Below, in pieces: positions 53,870 to 61,783 of a stretch of DNA of 64,000 bases. Origin of the DNA: JACVRW01 sp963850205 (lineage in GTDB: Bacteria > Actinomycetota > Thermoleophilia > Solirubrobacterales > Thermoleophilaceae). A program made the position numbers and the translations under genes. Numbering within the stretch: the first letter of the stretch is position 1; the number at the start of each line of letters is the position of its first letter. The stretch covers positions 248,001 through 312,000 of the forward strand of contig CAWKKJ010000008.1 of assembly GCA_963850205.1 (NCBI GenBank). The letters run 5' to 3'. The notes below the pieces were generated by a model, which worked only from the letters and a program-made list of their open reading frames with translations, was not told where the DNA came from and did not search any database.

Positions 53870-54420
53870 GGCCGCTCGGGACCGCCGGGATCTGCTGCCG
53901 CGGAAGCGTCCGTGCCGGTTTCCGCGGCCGCTCCTCGCTTGCGCCGGAGGCGCGCCGAGACGCTCTCCCCCTTTTTCTCCTCCTCCGGTCCAGCGTCCCA
54001 AACGGGCTCGCGCTCGCGGGCCTCCACGGCCAGCGAGATGTGGGTGGTGGCCAGGACCGCCCCCACCGTCATCAGGCCGGCGCCGCCCAGCGCCAGCCAG
54101 ATGCCGATGTCCTTGTCCGGGCCGCCGGAACCGGCCACCGCGGGCGGGTCATTGACGATCTGCGTCAGGACCACCACCAGTGCCAGCAGCGCGATTCCCA
54201 GCACCACGACCGGGCCGTCGGGGACCTTGACCGCGCCCAGGGCACCCGCCAAACCGAAGAGGGCCCCCAACGCGAGCCCGGCGAGGAGCAGGTCGGCGAG
54301 CTCGAACACGGTCCAGCCCGTCACCCGCTCGTACCAGTCCAGGAACAGGCTCACCAGCAGCACAAGGCCGCCGACGGCCGCCACCAGCGGACCGAGCGAG
54401 ATGTGATGCTCGCGCTCCAC
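53866..54420 (-). CDS. Four-helix membrane protein of unknown function
   Basis: 184 residues. There are four hydrophobic segments (about 7-27, 38-62, 70-90 and 103-126) and a charged, Arg/Lys-rich cytoplasmic tail (EEEKKGESVSARLRRKRGA). No family recognised. GTG start 5 bases after leuS, so it belongs to the leuS operon with the LOG-like and decarboxylase genes. Confidence 0.7.
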   Translation of the reverse strand: MEREHHISLGPLVAAVGGLVLLVSLFLDWYERVTGWTVFELADLLLAGLALGALFGLAGALGAVKVPDGPVVVLGIALLALVVVLTQIVNDPPAVAGSGGPDKDIGIWLALGGAGLMTVGAVLATTHISLAVEAREREPVWDAGPEEEKKGESVSARLRRKRGAAAETGTDASAAADPGGPERP

Positions 54421-54425
54421 CCGGC

Positions 54426-56858
54426 CTAGCGAACGACGAAGTTGACCAGCTTGCCTGGCACGACGATCGCCTTGACGATCTCCTTGCCGTTGAGCCGGGC
54501 GGCGAGCTTGTCCGAGCCCCGGGCCAGCTCCTCGAGCTGCCCCTGCGACGCGCTTGCCGGTGCGGGCAGGCGGTCGATCAGCTTGCCGTTCATCTGCACC
54601 ACCAGCTGGAACTCGTCTCGGGCCAGCAGGGCCGGATCGGCGACCGGCCAGGGCTCCTCCCACACCCGCCGGCCGGTCATCATCTCGAACACCTCGGAGC
54701 CCAGGTGAGGGGCGAAGGGGAAGATCAGCGAGGCCGCGGTGGCGACGGCGAAGCGCACGTGCTCGCCGGGGGCGTTCTCGCGCTGGCGGTAGATCTCGTT
54801 GACCAGCTCCATCACCGCCGCGATCGCCGTGTTGAAGCCGAAGTTGGCCTCCATGTCGCGGGTGACCTTGTCGATCGCCCAGTGCGACTTGCGCAGCAGC
54901 TCGCTCGCCCCACCATCGGAGGCGTCGCCGCCCGCCGGCGCCTGCGCGGCCGCCGTCCACAGCCGTGACAGGAAGCGGTGCACTCCCCCGACGCCCGAGT
55001 CCTGCCAGTCGGCGTCCTGGTCGGGCGGGCCGATGAACAGGATGTAGCAGCGGGCGGTGTCGGCGCCGTAGCGCTCGACGTAGTCGGCGGGGGAGATCAC
55101 GTTGCCCTTCGACTTGGACATCTTCGCTCCGCCGCGGGTGATCATGCCCTGGGTGAACAGCCGCGCGAAGGGCTCCTGCACGTCGAGGAGATCCATGTCC
55201 GCCAGCGCCTTCATAAAGAAGCGGGCGTACATCAGGTGCAGGATCGCGTGCTCGACCCCGCCGATGTACTGGTCGACCGGCATCCAGCCGTTCACCACGT
55301 CGCGATCCCAGGGCGCGTGCTCGTTGTGGGGATCGCAGTAGCGCAGGAAGTACCAGGACGAGTCGACGAAGGTGTCCATGGTGTCGGTCTCGCGCCGGGC
55401 CTCGCCCCCGCACCGGGGACACGTGGTGCGCACCCAGTCCTCGGCTGCCGCGAGCGGTGACCGGCCCTGCGGGGTGTAGTCCTCGATCTCCGGCAGCTCC
55501 ACCGGCAGCTGGTCGTCGGGCACGGGCACGAGCCCGTCCTGCTCGCAGTAGACGAGGGGAATCGGGCAGCCCCAGTAGCGCTGGCGGGAGAGCAGCCAGT
55601 CGCGCAGCCGGTAGTTCAGCGCGCCCCGGCCGAGCCCGCGGCCCTCGAGCCATTCGGTGATCTCGCGCTTCGCCTCCGGGGCCGGCCGTCCGCTGAAGGA
55701 GCCCGAGTTGACCAGGACCTCGTCGTCGGAATGGGATACGAAGGCCTCGCCGCTGGGAGCGGCCTCGCCGCCGGCGGGGGCCACCACCGGCCGGATCTCC
55801 AGGCCGAAGCGCTCGGCGAACTCGTAGTCGCGCTGGTCGTGCGCCGGCACGGCCATGATCGCGCCGGTGCCGTACTCCATCAGCACGTAGTCGGCCACGA
55901 ACATCGGGATCTGCTCCCCGTTGACCGGGTTGGTGACGGTTCGGCCCAGCGCCACGCCGGTCTTCTCCTTGCTCTCGTCGCCGCGCTCCTCGGCCGACTC
56001 GGTCAGAGCCCGGTTCACGTAGTCGTGCACCTCGGCGGAGTCGTTGAGGCGGAACACGTCCGGGTGCTCGGGGGCCATCACGAAGAAGGTGGCGCCGAAG
56101 AGCGTGTCCGGGCGGGTGGTGAAGACCGGGTAGTCGATCCCGAGCTCCTCGCAGCGGAACACCACCTCCGCGCCCTCGGAGCGGCCGATCCAGTTCTCCT
56201 GCATCGTCACCACATGGCGCGGCCAGGAGATGTCGCGTATGTCCTCAAGCAGCCGGTCGGCGTACTCGGTGATGCGGAAGAACCACTGCTCGAGCTGGCG
56301 CACCTCGACGGGGGTGCCGCAGCGCTCGCAGTGGCCGTCGATCACCTGCTCGTTGGCCAGCACCGTGGCGTCCTTGGGACACCACTTGACCGCGGCCTCC
56401 TTGCGGTAGGCGAGGCCGCGCTCGTAGAGCCTGAGGAAGATCCACTGGGTCCAGCGGTAGTACTCCGGGTCGCTCGTGGCCAGCTCGCGGGTCCAGTCGA
56501 TCGAGATCCCCCACTGGCGGAACTGGCGCTGGAACTCGGCGATGAAGGCGGCGGTGGACTCCCGCGGGTGGCGCCCGGTCTTGATGGCCTCGTTCTCCGC
56601 GGGAAGCCCGAACGCGTCGTAGCCCATGGGGTGCAGCACCCGGTGGCCGCGGCGGCGCCAGTAGTGGGCCACCGCGTCGCCGAGCGAGTAGTTCTTCAGA
56701 TGGCCGATGTGCGGCTCGCCCGACGGGTAGGGGAGCATCTCGAGCACGTAGGCGGAGGGCCGGTCGCCGGCGTCGTCGTTGGCGACCTCCCAGGTGCCCT
56801 CCTCGGCCCACACCCGCTGCCACTTGGGCTCGATGATCTTGGGGTCGTAGCGCTCCAC
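54426..56858 (-). CDS. leuS: Leucyl-tRNA synthetase
   Basis: 810 residues. The HIGH motif is EPHIGHLKNYSLGDA (about 48-62), KMSKSKGNVISP lies near 570 and the CP1 editing domain has TTRPDTLFGATFFVMAPEHP. The zinc-like cluster WCPKDATVLANEQVIDGHCERC is present. It charges tRNA-Leu. The GTG at 56858 gives the usual beginning ERYDPKIIEPKWQ; the frame upstream runs over the divergent hydrolase gene. Confidence 0.97.
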   Translation of the reverse strand: MERYDPKIIEPKWQRVWAEEGTWEVANDDAGDRPSAYVLEMLPYPSGEPHIGHLKNYSLGDAVAHYWRRRGHRVLHPMGYDAFGLPAENEAIKTGRHPRESTAAFIAEFQRQFRQWGISIDWTRELATSDPEYYRWTQWIFLRLYERGLAYRKEAAVKWCPKDATVLANEQVIDGHCERCGTPVEVRQLEQWFFRITEYADRLLEDIRDISWPRHVVTMQENWIGRSEGAEVVFRCEELGIDYPVFTTRPDTLFGATFFVMAPEHPDVFRLNDSAEVHDYVNRALTESAEERGDESKEKTGVALGRTVTNPVNGEQIPMFVADYVLMEYGTGAIMAVPAHDQRDYEFAERFGLEIRPVVAPAGGEAAPSGEAFVSHSDDEVLVNSGSFSGRPAPEAKREITEWLEGRGLGRGALNYRLRDWLLSRQRYWGCPIPLVYCEQDGLVPVPDDQLPVELPEIEDYTPQGRSPLAAAEDWVRTTCPRCGGEARRETDTMDTFVDSSWYFLRYCDPHNEHAPWDRDVVNGWMPVDQYIGGVEHAILHLMYARFFMKALADMDLLDVQEPFARLFTQGMITRGGAKMSKSKGNVISPADYVERYGADTARCYILFIGPPDQDADWQDSGVGGVHRFLSRLWTAAAQAPAGGDASDGGASELLRKSHWAIDKVTRDMEANFGFNTAIAAVMELVNEIYRQRENAPGEHVRFAVATAASLIFPFAPHLGSEVFEMMTGRRVWEEPWPVADPALLARDEFQLVVQMNGKLIDRLPAPASASQGQLEELARGSDKLAARLNGKEIVKAIVVPGKLVNFVVR

Positions 56859-56885
56859 GGAGGAGCAAGGGTACAGTCGCACCCG

Positions 56886-57746
56886 GTGAGGGCGAACGGG
56901 GTGGAGCTGGCCTACGACCGCGCCGGCGAGGGCGGAAGAGCGCTGCTTCTGCTGCACGGCTGGCCCGAGACGCGGCGGATCTGGAGTCGCAACCTCGAAC
57001 CGCTCGCCGGCGCCGGTTTCGACGTGATCGCGCCGGACCTCCGCGGCTTCGGCGACTCGGGCCTTGCCCCCGACGATCGCTACGACGCGGTGGCTCACGC
57101 CACCGACATGGCCGCGCTCCTCCGCGCGCTGGGCCATGAGCGGGCGGTGGTATGCGCCGGCGACCTGGGCGGCGTCGTGGCCCAGGACCTGTCGCTGCGC
57201 TTCGAGGGGCTGGTCGAGCGTCTCGTCCTCTTCAACACGATCCCGCCGGTGCTCCCTGATACGCCGCGGGAGCTCGCTCCCGAGGTCCGCATGGCCGCCG
57301 ACTACTTCGCCCGCCAGTCACGTGACGCCGACGGGCTGGCGGCCGAGCTGGACACGCCCGAGAAGCGCCGCCGCTACATCGCCCAGTTCTACGGCTCGCG
57401 TTTCTGGGCGGCTCCCGGCTCGTTCACGCGCGAGGACGTCGACTATCTGACCGAGCCCTTCGCCGACGCCGACCGCTTCCGGGCCTCGATCGCCAACTAC
57501 GAGTACGTGGGCGGTCCCCGGACGGCGCCGGAGCCGGTACGGCTGACCGAGACCAATCCCACCCCCACGCTCATCCTCTACGGGCCCGAGGATCACGTGA
57601 TACCACGCGACTTCCCCGAGCGAATGGAGGCGGCGTTCCCGAACCGCGCCGGGCCGTTCGTGGTGCCGGGGGCGGGGCACTTCCTGCAGTGGGAGCGGGC
57701 CGACGTGCTCAACAGCGCGCTGCGCTGGCTCTGCGATAGTCGATAG
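56886..57746 (+). CDS. Epoxide-hydrolase-like alpha/beta hydrolase
   Basis: 286 residues. HGWPE (24-28) is the epoxide-hydrolase oxyanion motif and the nucleophile elbow is AGDLGG with Asp93 rather than Ser; LYGPEDHVI and GAGHFLQWE supply the Asp/His pair. An Asp nucleophile fits epoxide hydrolases and haloalkane/fluoroacetate dehalogenases. GTG start, divergent from leuS with 27 bases between. Confidence 0.88.
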   Translation: MRANGVELAYDRAGEGGRALLLLHGWPETRRIWSRNLEPLAGAGFDVIAPDLRGFGDSGLAPDDRYDAVAHATDMAALLRALGHERAVVCAGDLGGVVAQDLSLRFEGLVERLVLFNTIPPVLPDTPRELAPEVRMAADYFARQSRDADGLAAELDTPEKRRRYIAQFYGSRFWAAPGSFTREDVDYLTEPFADADRFRASIANYEYVGGPRTAPEPVRLTETNPTPTLILYGPEDHVIPRDFPERMEAAFPNRAGPFVVPGAGHFLQWERADVLNSALRWLCDSR

Positions 57747-57751
57747 CCCTG

Positions 57752-58942
57752 ATGGCCGTAGCGCAGAGTGCGGAGACGCTGCCCACCGGGCGGAGGCTGC
57801 GAAGCGACGAGCAGGTGAGCCCGCTCGAGCTGTTCTTCGACCTGGTCTTCGTCTTCGCCCTGACCCAGGTCACCGCCTTCATGGCCGACGATCCGACCTG
57901 GGCGGGGCTGGCCCGCGGCCTGATGATTCTCGCCGCGTTGTGGTGGGCCTGGGCGGCGTACGCCTGGCTCACCAACTACATCAAGGCCGACGAGGGGCGG
58001 GAGCGGCTGCTGATGTTCGGCGCCGTCGCCGCCATGCTGGTCGCGGCGCTGGCGGTGCCGGGCGCCTTCGGTGACGACGCGCTGCTGTTCGCGTGCGCCT
58101 ACGCGCTGGTGCGCTGGCTGCACGTGTTCATCTTCGCCGAGGCCAACGACGACGTCGACGCGGGCCAGGCCATCCGCCGTTTGAGCCGCACCGCGATCCC
58201 GGCGCCGGCATTGCTGATCGTGGCCGCTCTCGTGGACGGGCCCGCCCGGGACGTGCTCTGGGTCGCCGCCCTGGCGATCGACTTCTCAGGGCCGTACGTC
58301 TTCGGCGTGCGCGGCTTTCGCGTGTCGCCCGCGCACTTCGCCGAGCGCTTCGGGCTGATCGTGATCATTGCCCTGGGCGAGTCCATCGTGGCCATCGGGG
58401 TGGGCGTGGAGGGGATCGCGCTCACCGCGCCCGTGGTGGCGGCGGCGGTCGTGGGGGTGATCCTGGCCTCCGCGCTCTGGTGGGCCTACTTCGACGTGGT
58501 GGCCCTCGCGGCCGAGCGCCGCTTCAAGCAGGTCCGCGGCGATGCCCTGGCGCGAATCGCCAGGGACTCCTACAGCTACCTCCACCTGCCCATGATCGCG
58601 GGGATCATCCTGATCGCCCTGGGGCTGAAGAAGACGCTCGGCCACGTCGACGATCCGCTCAAGGTCGTTCCCGCCGCGGCGTTGTTCGGCGGTCTCGCCC
58701 TGTACTACGCCGCGCACATCGGCTTCCGCCTGCGCAACATGGGGACGCTGAGCAAGCAGCGTCTGGTCGCAGCGGTCGTGGCCGTCGCCCTCATCGCTCC
58801 CGCCACCGAGGTCGACGCCCTGGTCGCGCTGGCCTGGGCGGCTGCCCTCGCCGCGCTCCTGATCGCCTACGAGGCCATCCGCTTTGCGGACGCACGCGCG
58901 CGGGTGCGAGCCGAGCACGCCCCCGCCGAGACGCACGGCTGA
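57752..58942 (+). CDS. Low-temperature-requirement A (LtrA) membrane protein
   Basis: 396 residues with about 11 hydrophobic segments. VSPLELFFDLVFVFALTQVT (22-41), WWAWAAYAWLTNYI and LIVIIALGESIVAIGVG are the family signature. LtrA function is not known beyond cold growth in Listeria. ATG five bases after the hydrolase stop, so the two are likely cotranscribed. Confidence 0.92.
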   Translation: MAVAQSAETLPTGRRLRSDEQVSPLELFFDLVFVFALTQVTAFMADDPTWAGLARGLMILAALWWAWAAYAWLTNYIKADEGRERLLMFGAVAAMLVAALAVPGAFGDDALLFACAYALVRWLHVFIFAEANDDVDAGQAIRRLSRTAIPAPALLIVAALVDGPARDVLWVAALAIDFSGPYVFGVRGFRVSPAHFAERFGLIVIIALGESIVAIGVGVEGIALTAPVVAAAVVGVILASALWWAYFDVVALAAERRFKQVRGDALARIARDSYSYLHLPMIAGIILIALGLKKTLGHVDDPLKVVPAAALFGGLALYYAAHIGFRLRNMGTLSKQRLVAAVVAVALIAPATEVDALVALAWAAALAALLIAYEAIRFADARARVRAEHAPAETHG

Positions 58943-58955
58943 CGGCGGTCATGAG

Positions 58956-58977
58956 CTTCACCGCTCGTTCACCTTCC
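58956..58977 (+). promoter_or_regulatory. PHO-box-like direct repeat upstream of the DUF47 gene
   Basis: TTCACC occurs at 58957-58962 and 58968-58973, exactly 11 bases apart (TTCACCGCTCGTTCACCTTC). PhoP boxes in actinomycetes are 11-bp direct repeats with the core GTTCACC. A possible -10, TATCTT, lies at 58994-58999. The gene downstream is a PhoU-like phosphate-transport regulator, which makes phosphate control plausible. Confidence 0.5.
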
Positions 58978-59065
58978 GGCCCGTCTCGCGCCCTATCTTC
59001 GGGGAATCGAAGGCTCTTTTTCCCTGCGTACGAGGTCAGCGACAGCCTCAGTCGCGAGCGACGGC

Positions 59066-59701
59066 GTGGGTGACCGCCTCCGCCGCCTGGTCGGCGCACG
59101 GCCCGACTACGACGAGCTCTTCGGCCTCTTCGAACAGGCGGGAGCCAACGTCCGCGACTCCACCGCGCTGCTCGGCGACCTCATGCGCTCCTGGCCCGAT
59201 GGCGCCGACCAGCGCCACCGCATGGTCGACCTGGAACACGCGAACGACGCCGTGACCCACGACATCCTCCATCACCTCCACGCGCGCCCGGCGGTGCCCT
59301 TCGAGCGCAGCGACGTGCTCTCGCTCGCCTCCGGGCTCGACGACGTGGTCGACTACGCGGAAGAGGCGGCCGACTTCCTCGCCCTCTACCGGGTCGAGGC
59401 CCCGACCGACCAGGCCATCGCGCTGGCCGACACCCTCGCGGCCGCGGGCGCCGAGGTGGCCGCGGCCCTGAGCCACGTCGAGGACCCGGCGGCCGCAAAG
59501 CCCCACCTCGCCGAGATCGACCGGCTGGAGGACGAGGGCGACCGCATCCTGCGCGAAGGCCTCACCGCCCTGTTCGAGGGGGGCATCGACCCCATGGTGG
59601 TGATCCGCTGGAAGGACATCTACGAGCGGGTGGAGCAGGCGATCGACGCCTGCGACACGGTGGGCCACACGCTGCGGGGAATCGCGGTCAAGCGGGCCTG
59701 A
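59066..59701 (+). CDS. DUF47 (PhoU-like) phosphate transport regulator
   Basis: 211 residues, all helical with repeated Asp/Glu-rich heptads: DVLSLASGLDDVVDYAEEAA and EIDRLEDEGDRILREGLTAL are typical of DUF47, a PhoU relative that usually lies beside a PiT-type phosphate permease. No pit gene follows; the insertion sequence starts 36 bases downstream. GTG start without a clear Shine-Dalgarno. Confidence 0.9.
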   Translation: MGDRLRRLVGARPDYDELFGLFEQAGANVRDSTALLGDLMRSWPDGADQRHRMVDLEHANDAVTHDILHHLHARPAVPFERSDVLSLASGLDDVVDYAEEAADFLALYRVEAPTDQAIALADTLAAAGAEVAAALSHVEDPAAAKPHLAEIDRLEDEGDRILREGLTALFEGGIDPMVVIRWKDIYERVEQAIDACDTVGHTLRGIAVKRA

Positions 59702-59737
59702 GGCGGGCGGGCGGGGCCGGTTCCGTCCGGGCCATCT

Positions 59738-59774
59738 GCGAACATATGTTCCCACTCGATCAGGATGGATATGG
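59738..59774. repeat. Left inverted repeat of the insertion sequence
   Basis: Begins GCGAACATATGTTC and continues CCCACTCGATCAGGATGG up to 59774, just before the transposase stop. It differs from the right end at three positions. Confidence 0.85.
59740..59751. promoter_or_regulatory. LexA/SOS-box-like palindrome, left copy
   Basis: GAACATATGTTC within CGAAC-ATAT-GTTCC fits the actinobacterial/Bacillus LexA consensus CGAAC-N4-GTTCG with one edge mismatch. The nearest start is far away, so this copy is probably without effect. Confidence 0.5.
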
Positions 59775-59775
59775 G

Positions 59776-61002
59776 TTAGTCGGTTAGCGAGGGCTGGTTG
59801 CGGGGGTCGTCGTGGGGGCGTTGGTGGGGTGCGATGCCGGCGCGTGGGTGCAAGCGTTCGCGGAGCCGGTCCGCCCAGCGACGGGGGTCGGCGTCGCCGT
59901 TGGCGTGGAGGGTGATCAGGTCGAGCAGCAGGTTCATCCGGCGGCGGTTGCTGAAGCTTTGGGAGCGGCCCTGGAAGGCGCGATCGACCTGGCGTAACGC
60001 GGCCTCGACGGCGCCTGTCGAGTTTGGTCCCAGCGACGAGCGTGTCTTGAGCTGGGTAGCGACCGGCTCGGTGTAGCGGTCGAGCCAGCGCAGCAGCGCG
60101 GGCAGCGGCGGGGTGGCGTGCCTGGCCTGGGTCTCGAAGCGGGCCCAGTTGTGATGGTCGAAGAGGGCGTGCCGGAAGGCGCGCATGACCGGGTGGTCGG
60201 GTCGGCCGTCGAGCGGGGCGAGCGCGTTCTCGAGGCTGCGGCGCAGGTGCAGCTCGCACAGACGCAACTCCGGCGCCTGGTCGCCGCTGCGTGGGAACAC
60301 GCTCGCGAGCGCCTTGCGCAACGCGTTGTCGAAGTCGCTCACCACCAGCCTGGGCGTCCCGTCGCAGAGGGCCAGGAACCGTTGCCAGTCGGCCTCTGTG
60401 CGGCGCGGGAAGGCGGCCAGCCGCCAGACACGCGGCCGACCCGGCTCGTCGTGGCCGACGGCACAGAACACGTGGAAGCCCTGACCCGCCCGCGGGCCAC
60501 GATCGATGCGGAACTCGCACGAGTCGAGCGCCAGCCGCTCCGGCCAGCGCTGCGGCAGCTCGTCGGCACAGACGATGGCGGCGAACGAGTCGACCCAATT
60601 CGCGATCAGCTGGCCATCGAGGTTGGGATCGCGCAGGCGGCCACGCCGGCCGGTCAACCGCTGGTGCGTGCGGCCCGCCGCTCGCCGTGCCGCCCAAGCG
60701 GCCTGCCGGTAGCTCTCACCGGCCGCCACCAGCACGAGCGCATGGCCGACCTCGCGGGCCGAGAACCAATACTCGCGGGCGCCCGCCTGGCCCTCCCAGC
60801 GCTCCAGCCTGGTCGAACACTCGACACAGAAATGCTCGCTTCTCGCCTGCCGCGGCAGTAACTCGCAGAAGCGGTGTGCCGCGCCACCGTTCGGCGGCCG
60901 ACACAACCAACGCTGGCGACGATGCGGCGGCTTCCCATACCAGCCCGCCCGCACCACCCGACCACCCTCGTGAGCCAGATCAGGACAACGCGGAACCTCC
61001 AT
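59776..61002 (-). CDS. DDE-type transposase (MULE/IS256-like superfamily)
   Basis: 408 residues. The N-terminus has scattered Cys/His pairs (CPDLAH, FCVECSTR) that could form zinc ribbons. Candidate acidic triad: Asp160 (LALDSCEF), Asp223 (VVSDFDNAL) and Glu333 (NSTGAVEAALRQ); RLCELHLRRSLENAL between them is the C-x-x-H block of the MULE/IS256 type. The exact family is not assigned. The stop is just inside the left repeat and the start 39 bases inside the right repeat. Confidence 0.85.
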   Translation of the reverse strand: MEVPRCPDLAHEGGRVVRAGWYGKPPHRRQRWLCRPPNGGAAHRFCELLPRQARSEHFCVECSTRLERWEGQAGAREYWFSAREVGHALVLVAAGESYRQAAWAARRAAGRTHQRLTGRRGRLRDPNLDGQLIANWVDSFAAIVCADELPQRWPERLALDSCEFRIDRGPRAGQGFHVFCAVGHDEPGRPRVWRLAAFPRRTEADWQRFLALCDGTPRLVVSDFDNALRKALASVFPRSGDQAPELRLCELHLRRSLENALAPLDGRPDHPVMRAFRHALFDHHNWARFETQARHATPPLPALLRWLDRYTEPVATQLKTRSSLGPNSTGAVEAALRQVDRAFQGRSQSFSNRRRMNLLLDLITLHANGDADPRRWADRLRERLHPRAGIAPHQRPHDDPRNQPSLTD

Positions 61003-61040
61003 CGACCTGAAGGTCCGCCGCCGACCCGACTACCTGACGA

Positions 61041-61077
61041 CCGTATCCATCCTAGTCGAGTGGGAACATATGTTCGC
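61041..61077. repeat. Right inverted repeat of the insertion sequence
   Basis: Reads CCATCCTAGTCGAGTGGG and then GAACATATGTTCGC, the complement of the left end with three mismatches. It ends one base before the ATG of the endonuclease frame. Confidence 0.85.
61064..61075. promoter_or_regulatory. LexA/SOS-box-like palindrome next to the endonuclease start
   Basis: GAACATATGTTCG, matching CGAAC-N4-GTTCG except for the first base, ends three bases before ATG 61079. On the other strand it lies about 60 bases before the transposase start. LexA bound here could repress both genes. The TATGTT inside could also serve as -10 of a nearly leaderless transcript. Confidence 0.5.
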
Positions 61078-61078
61078 T

Positions 61079-61783
61079 ATGGACACGAACCGCAAGGGCT
61101 CGATCGCAGAGATGAAGATCGCTACCGCCGCGGTTGAGCTGGGCGTGCCGGTCCTGAAACCGGTCCAGGAGCACGGGCGCTATGACCTGGCGTTCGAGAT
61201 CGCCGGGCAGGTCCTGCGCGTGCAGTGCAAATGGGCATCGGTGCATGCGCCAACCGGCGTGATCCGCGTGAACCTCACGAGCAGCTGGTGCACACCTCAG
61301 GGCTATGAGCAACGCCGATATCTCGACGGAGAGATCGACCTGGTTGCGGTCTACTGCGGGGATCTGGACAGTTGCTACCTTCTGCCGAGCGCTCTGGTGG
61401 TCGGGCGCCGAGCGATCTGGCTGAGGGTCGCCCCGCCGCGGAACTCGCAGCGCGCGTCCATTAACCTTGCCTCGGATTTCGAATTCGACGGGGCTGTAGC
61501 TCAGCTGGAAGAGCGTCGCGCTGGCAGCGCGAAGGTCAGGGGTTCGAGCCCCCTCAGCTCCACTCCCTCCTCGGACGGCGATCGGCCCCTCGCTGTCGGC
61601 TGCCACGAGTTCCGCAACCACTTCGGCTACTACCTCGAGCAGGCCGCCGCGGGCGCCGAGATCGAGGTCAGCCGACGGGGTCGGCCCTACGCGCGGCTGG
61701 TACCGCCCGTCACACCACCGAGCGCGCCGGCGCCTCTCCCCACAGCTGCTCCAGCCGGTAGTACTCGCGCGCCTCCGGCGTGA
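61079..61783 (+). CDS. PD-(D/E)XK endonuclease (group-I-intron-associated type) with a frame open through tRNA-Ala
   Basis: The endonuclease part is residues 1-136: MDTNRKGSIAEMKIATAAVE, RYDLAFEIAG, VLRVQCKWAS, DGEIDLVAVYCGDLDSCYLL and RASINLASDFEF. Glu11, Asp36, Gln49 and Lys51 give the E..D..QxK active-site pattern of PF11645-type homing endonucleases such as those in tRNA introns. There is no stop at the domain end: the frame reads through the tRNA gene (GAVAQLEERR...) and on into an antitoxin-like stretch until 61783. The real protein probably ends by other means, or the transcript lacks a stop after tRNA processing. No group I intron is seen in the tRNA. Confidence 0.78.
   Translation: MDTNRKGSIAEMKIATAAVELGVPVLKPVQEHGRYDLAFEIAGQVLRVQCKWASVHAPTGVIRVNLTSSWCTPQGYEQRRYLDGEIDLVAVYCGDLDSCYLLPSALVVGRRAIWLRVAPPRNSQRASINLASDFEFDGAVAQLEERRAGSAKVRGSSPLSSTPSSDGDRPLAVGCHEFRNHFGYYLEQAAAGAEIEVSRRGRPYARLVPPVTPPSAPAPLPTAAPAGSTRAPPA
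61490..61562 (+). tRNA. tRNA-Ala(GGC)
   Basis: 73 bases, folded by eye: acceptor GGGGCTG/CAGCTCC with one G-U pair, D arm GCTC/GAGC, anticodon stem TCGCG/CGCGA with loop CTGGCAG, T arm AGGGG TTCGAGC CCCCT, discriminator A. The CCA end is not encoded. No intron and no defect is visible, so it should be functional. Confidence 0.96.
61589..61708 (+). pseudogene. Phd/YefM-type antitoxin remnant
   Basis: LAVGCHEFRNHFGYYLEQAA and GAEIEVSRRGRPYARLVPP have the order of the DNA-binding domain of prevent-host-death antitoxins (V-x-E/H-F-R-N-x-x-x-Y-L-E...G-x-x-I-x-V-x-R-x-G-R-P-x-A-R-L-V-P). There is no start codon of its own, the frame is continuous with the upstream endonuclease and tRNA, the toxin-binding tail is missing, and no toxin gene follows. 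I read it as a remnant; a true fusion is the alternative. Confidence 0.6.

Larger units (their letters stand above)
59738..61077. mobile_element. Insertion sequence with near-perfect terminal inverted repeats
   Basis: 1340 bp with one transposase gene. The ends are 37-base inverted repeats with 34 matches (59738-59774 and 61041-61077). The outermost 14 bases contain the palindrome GAACATATGTTC, so it is not possible to tell from sequence whether this palindrome belongs to the element or is a duplicated target site. No other direct repeat is seen at the edges. The gene is complete, so the element could be active. Confidence 0.85.

Noticed and set aside
56859..56865. GGAGGAG as ribosome site of the epoxide-hydrolase-like gene
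   Set aside because: It ends about 20 bases before the GTG, too far for a Shine-Dalgarno.
61490..61562. Protein segment GAVAQLEERRAGSAK as part of a real product
   Set aside because: This is the translation of the tRNA gene itself; the tRNA fold is complete and explains the sequence.
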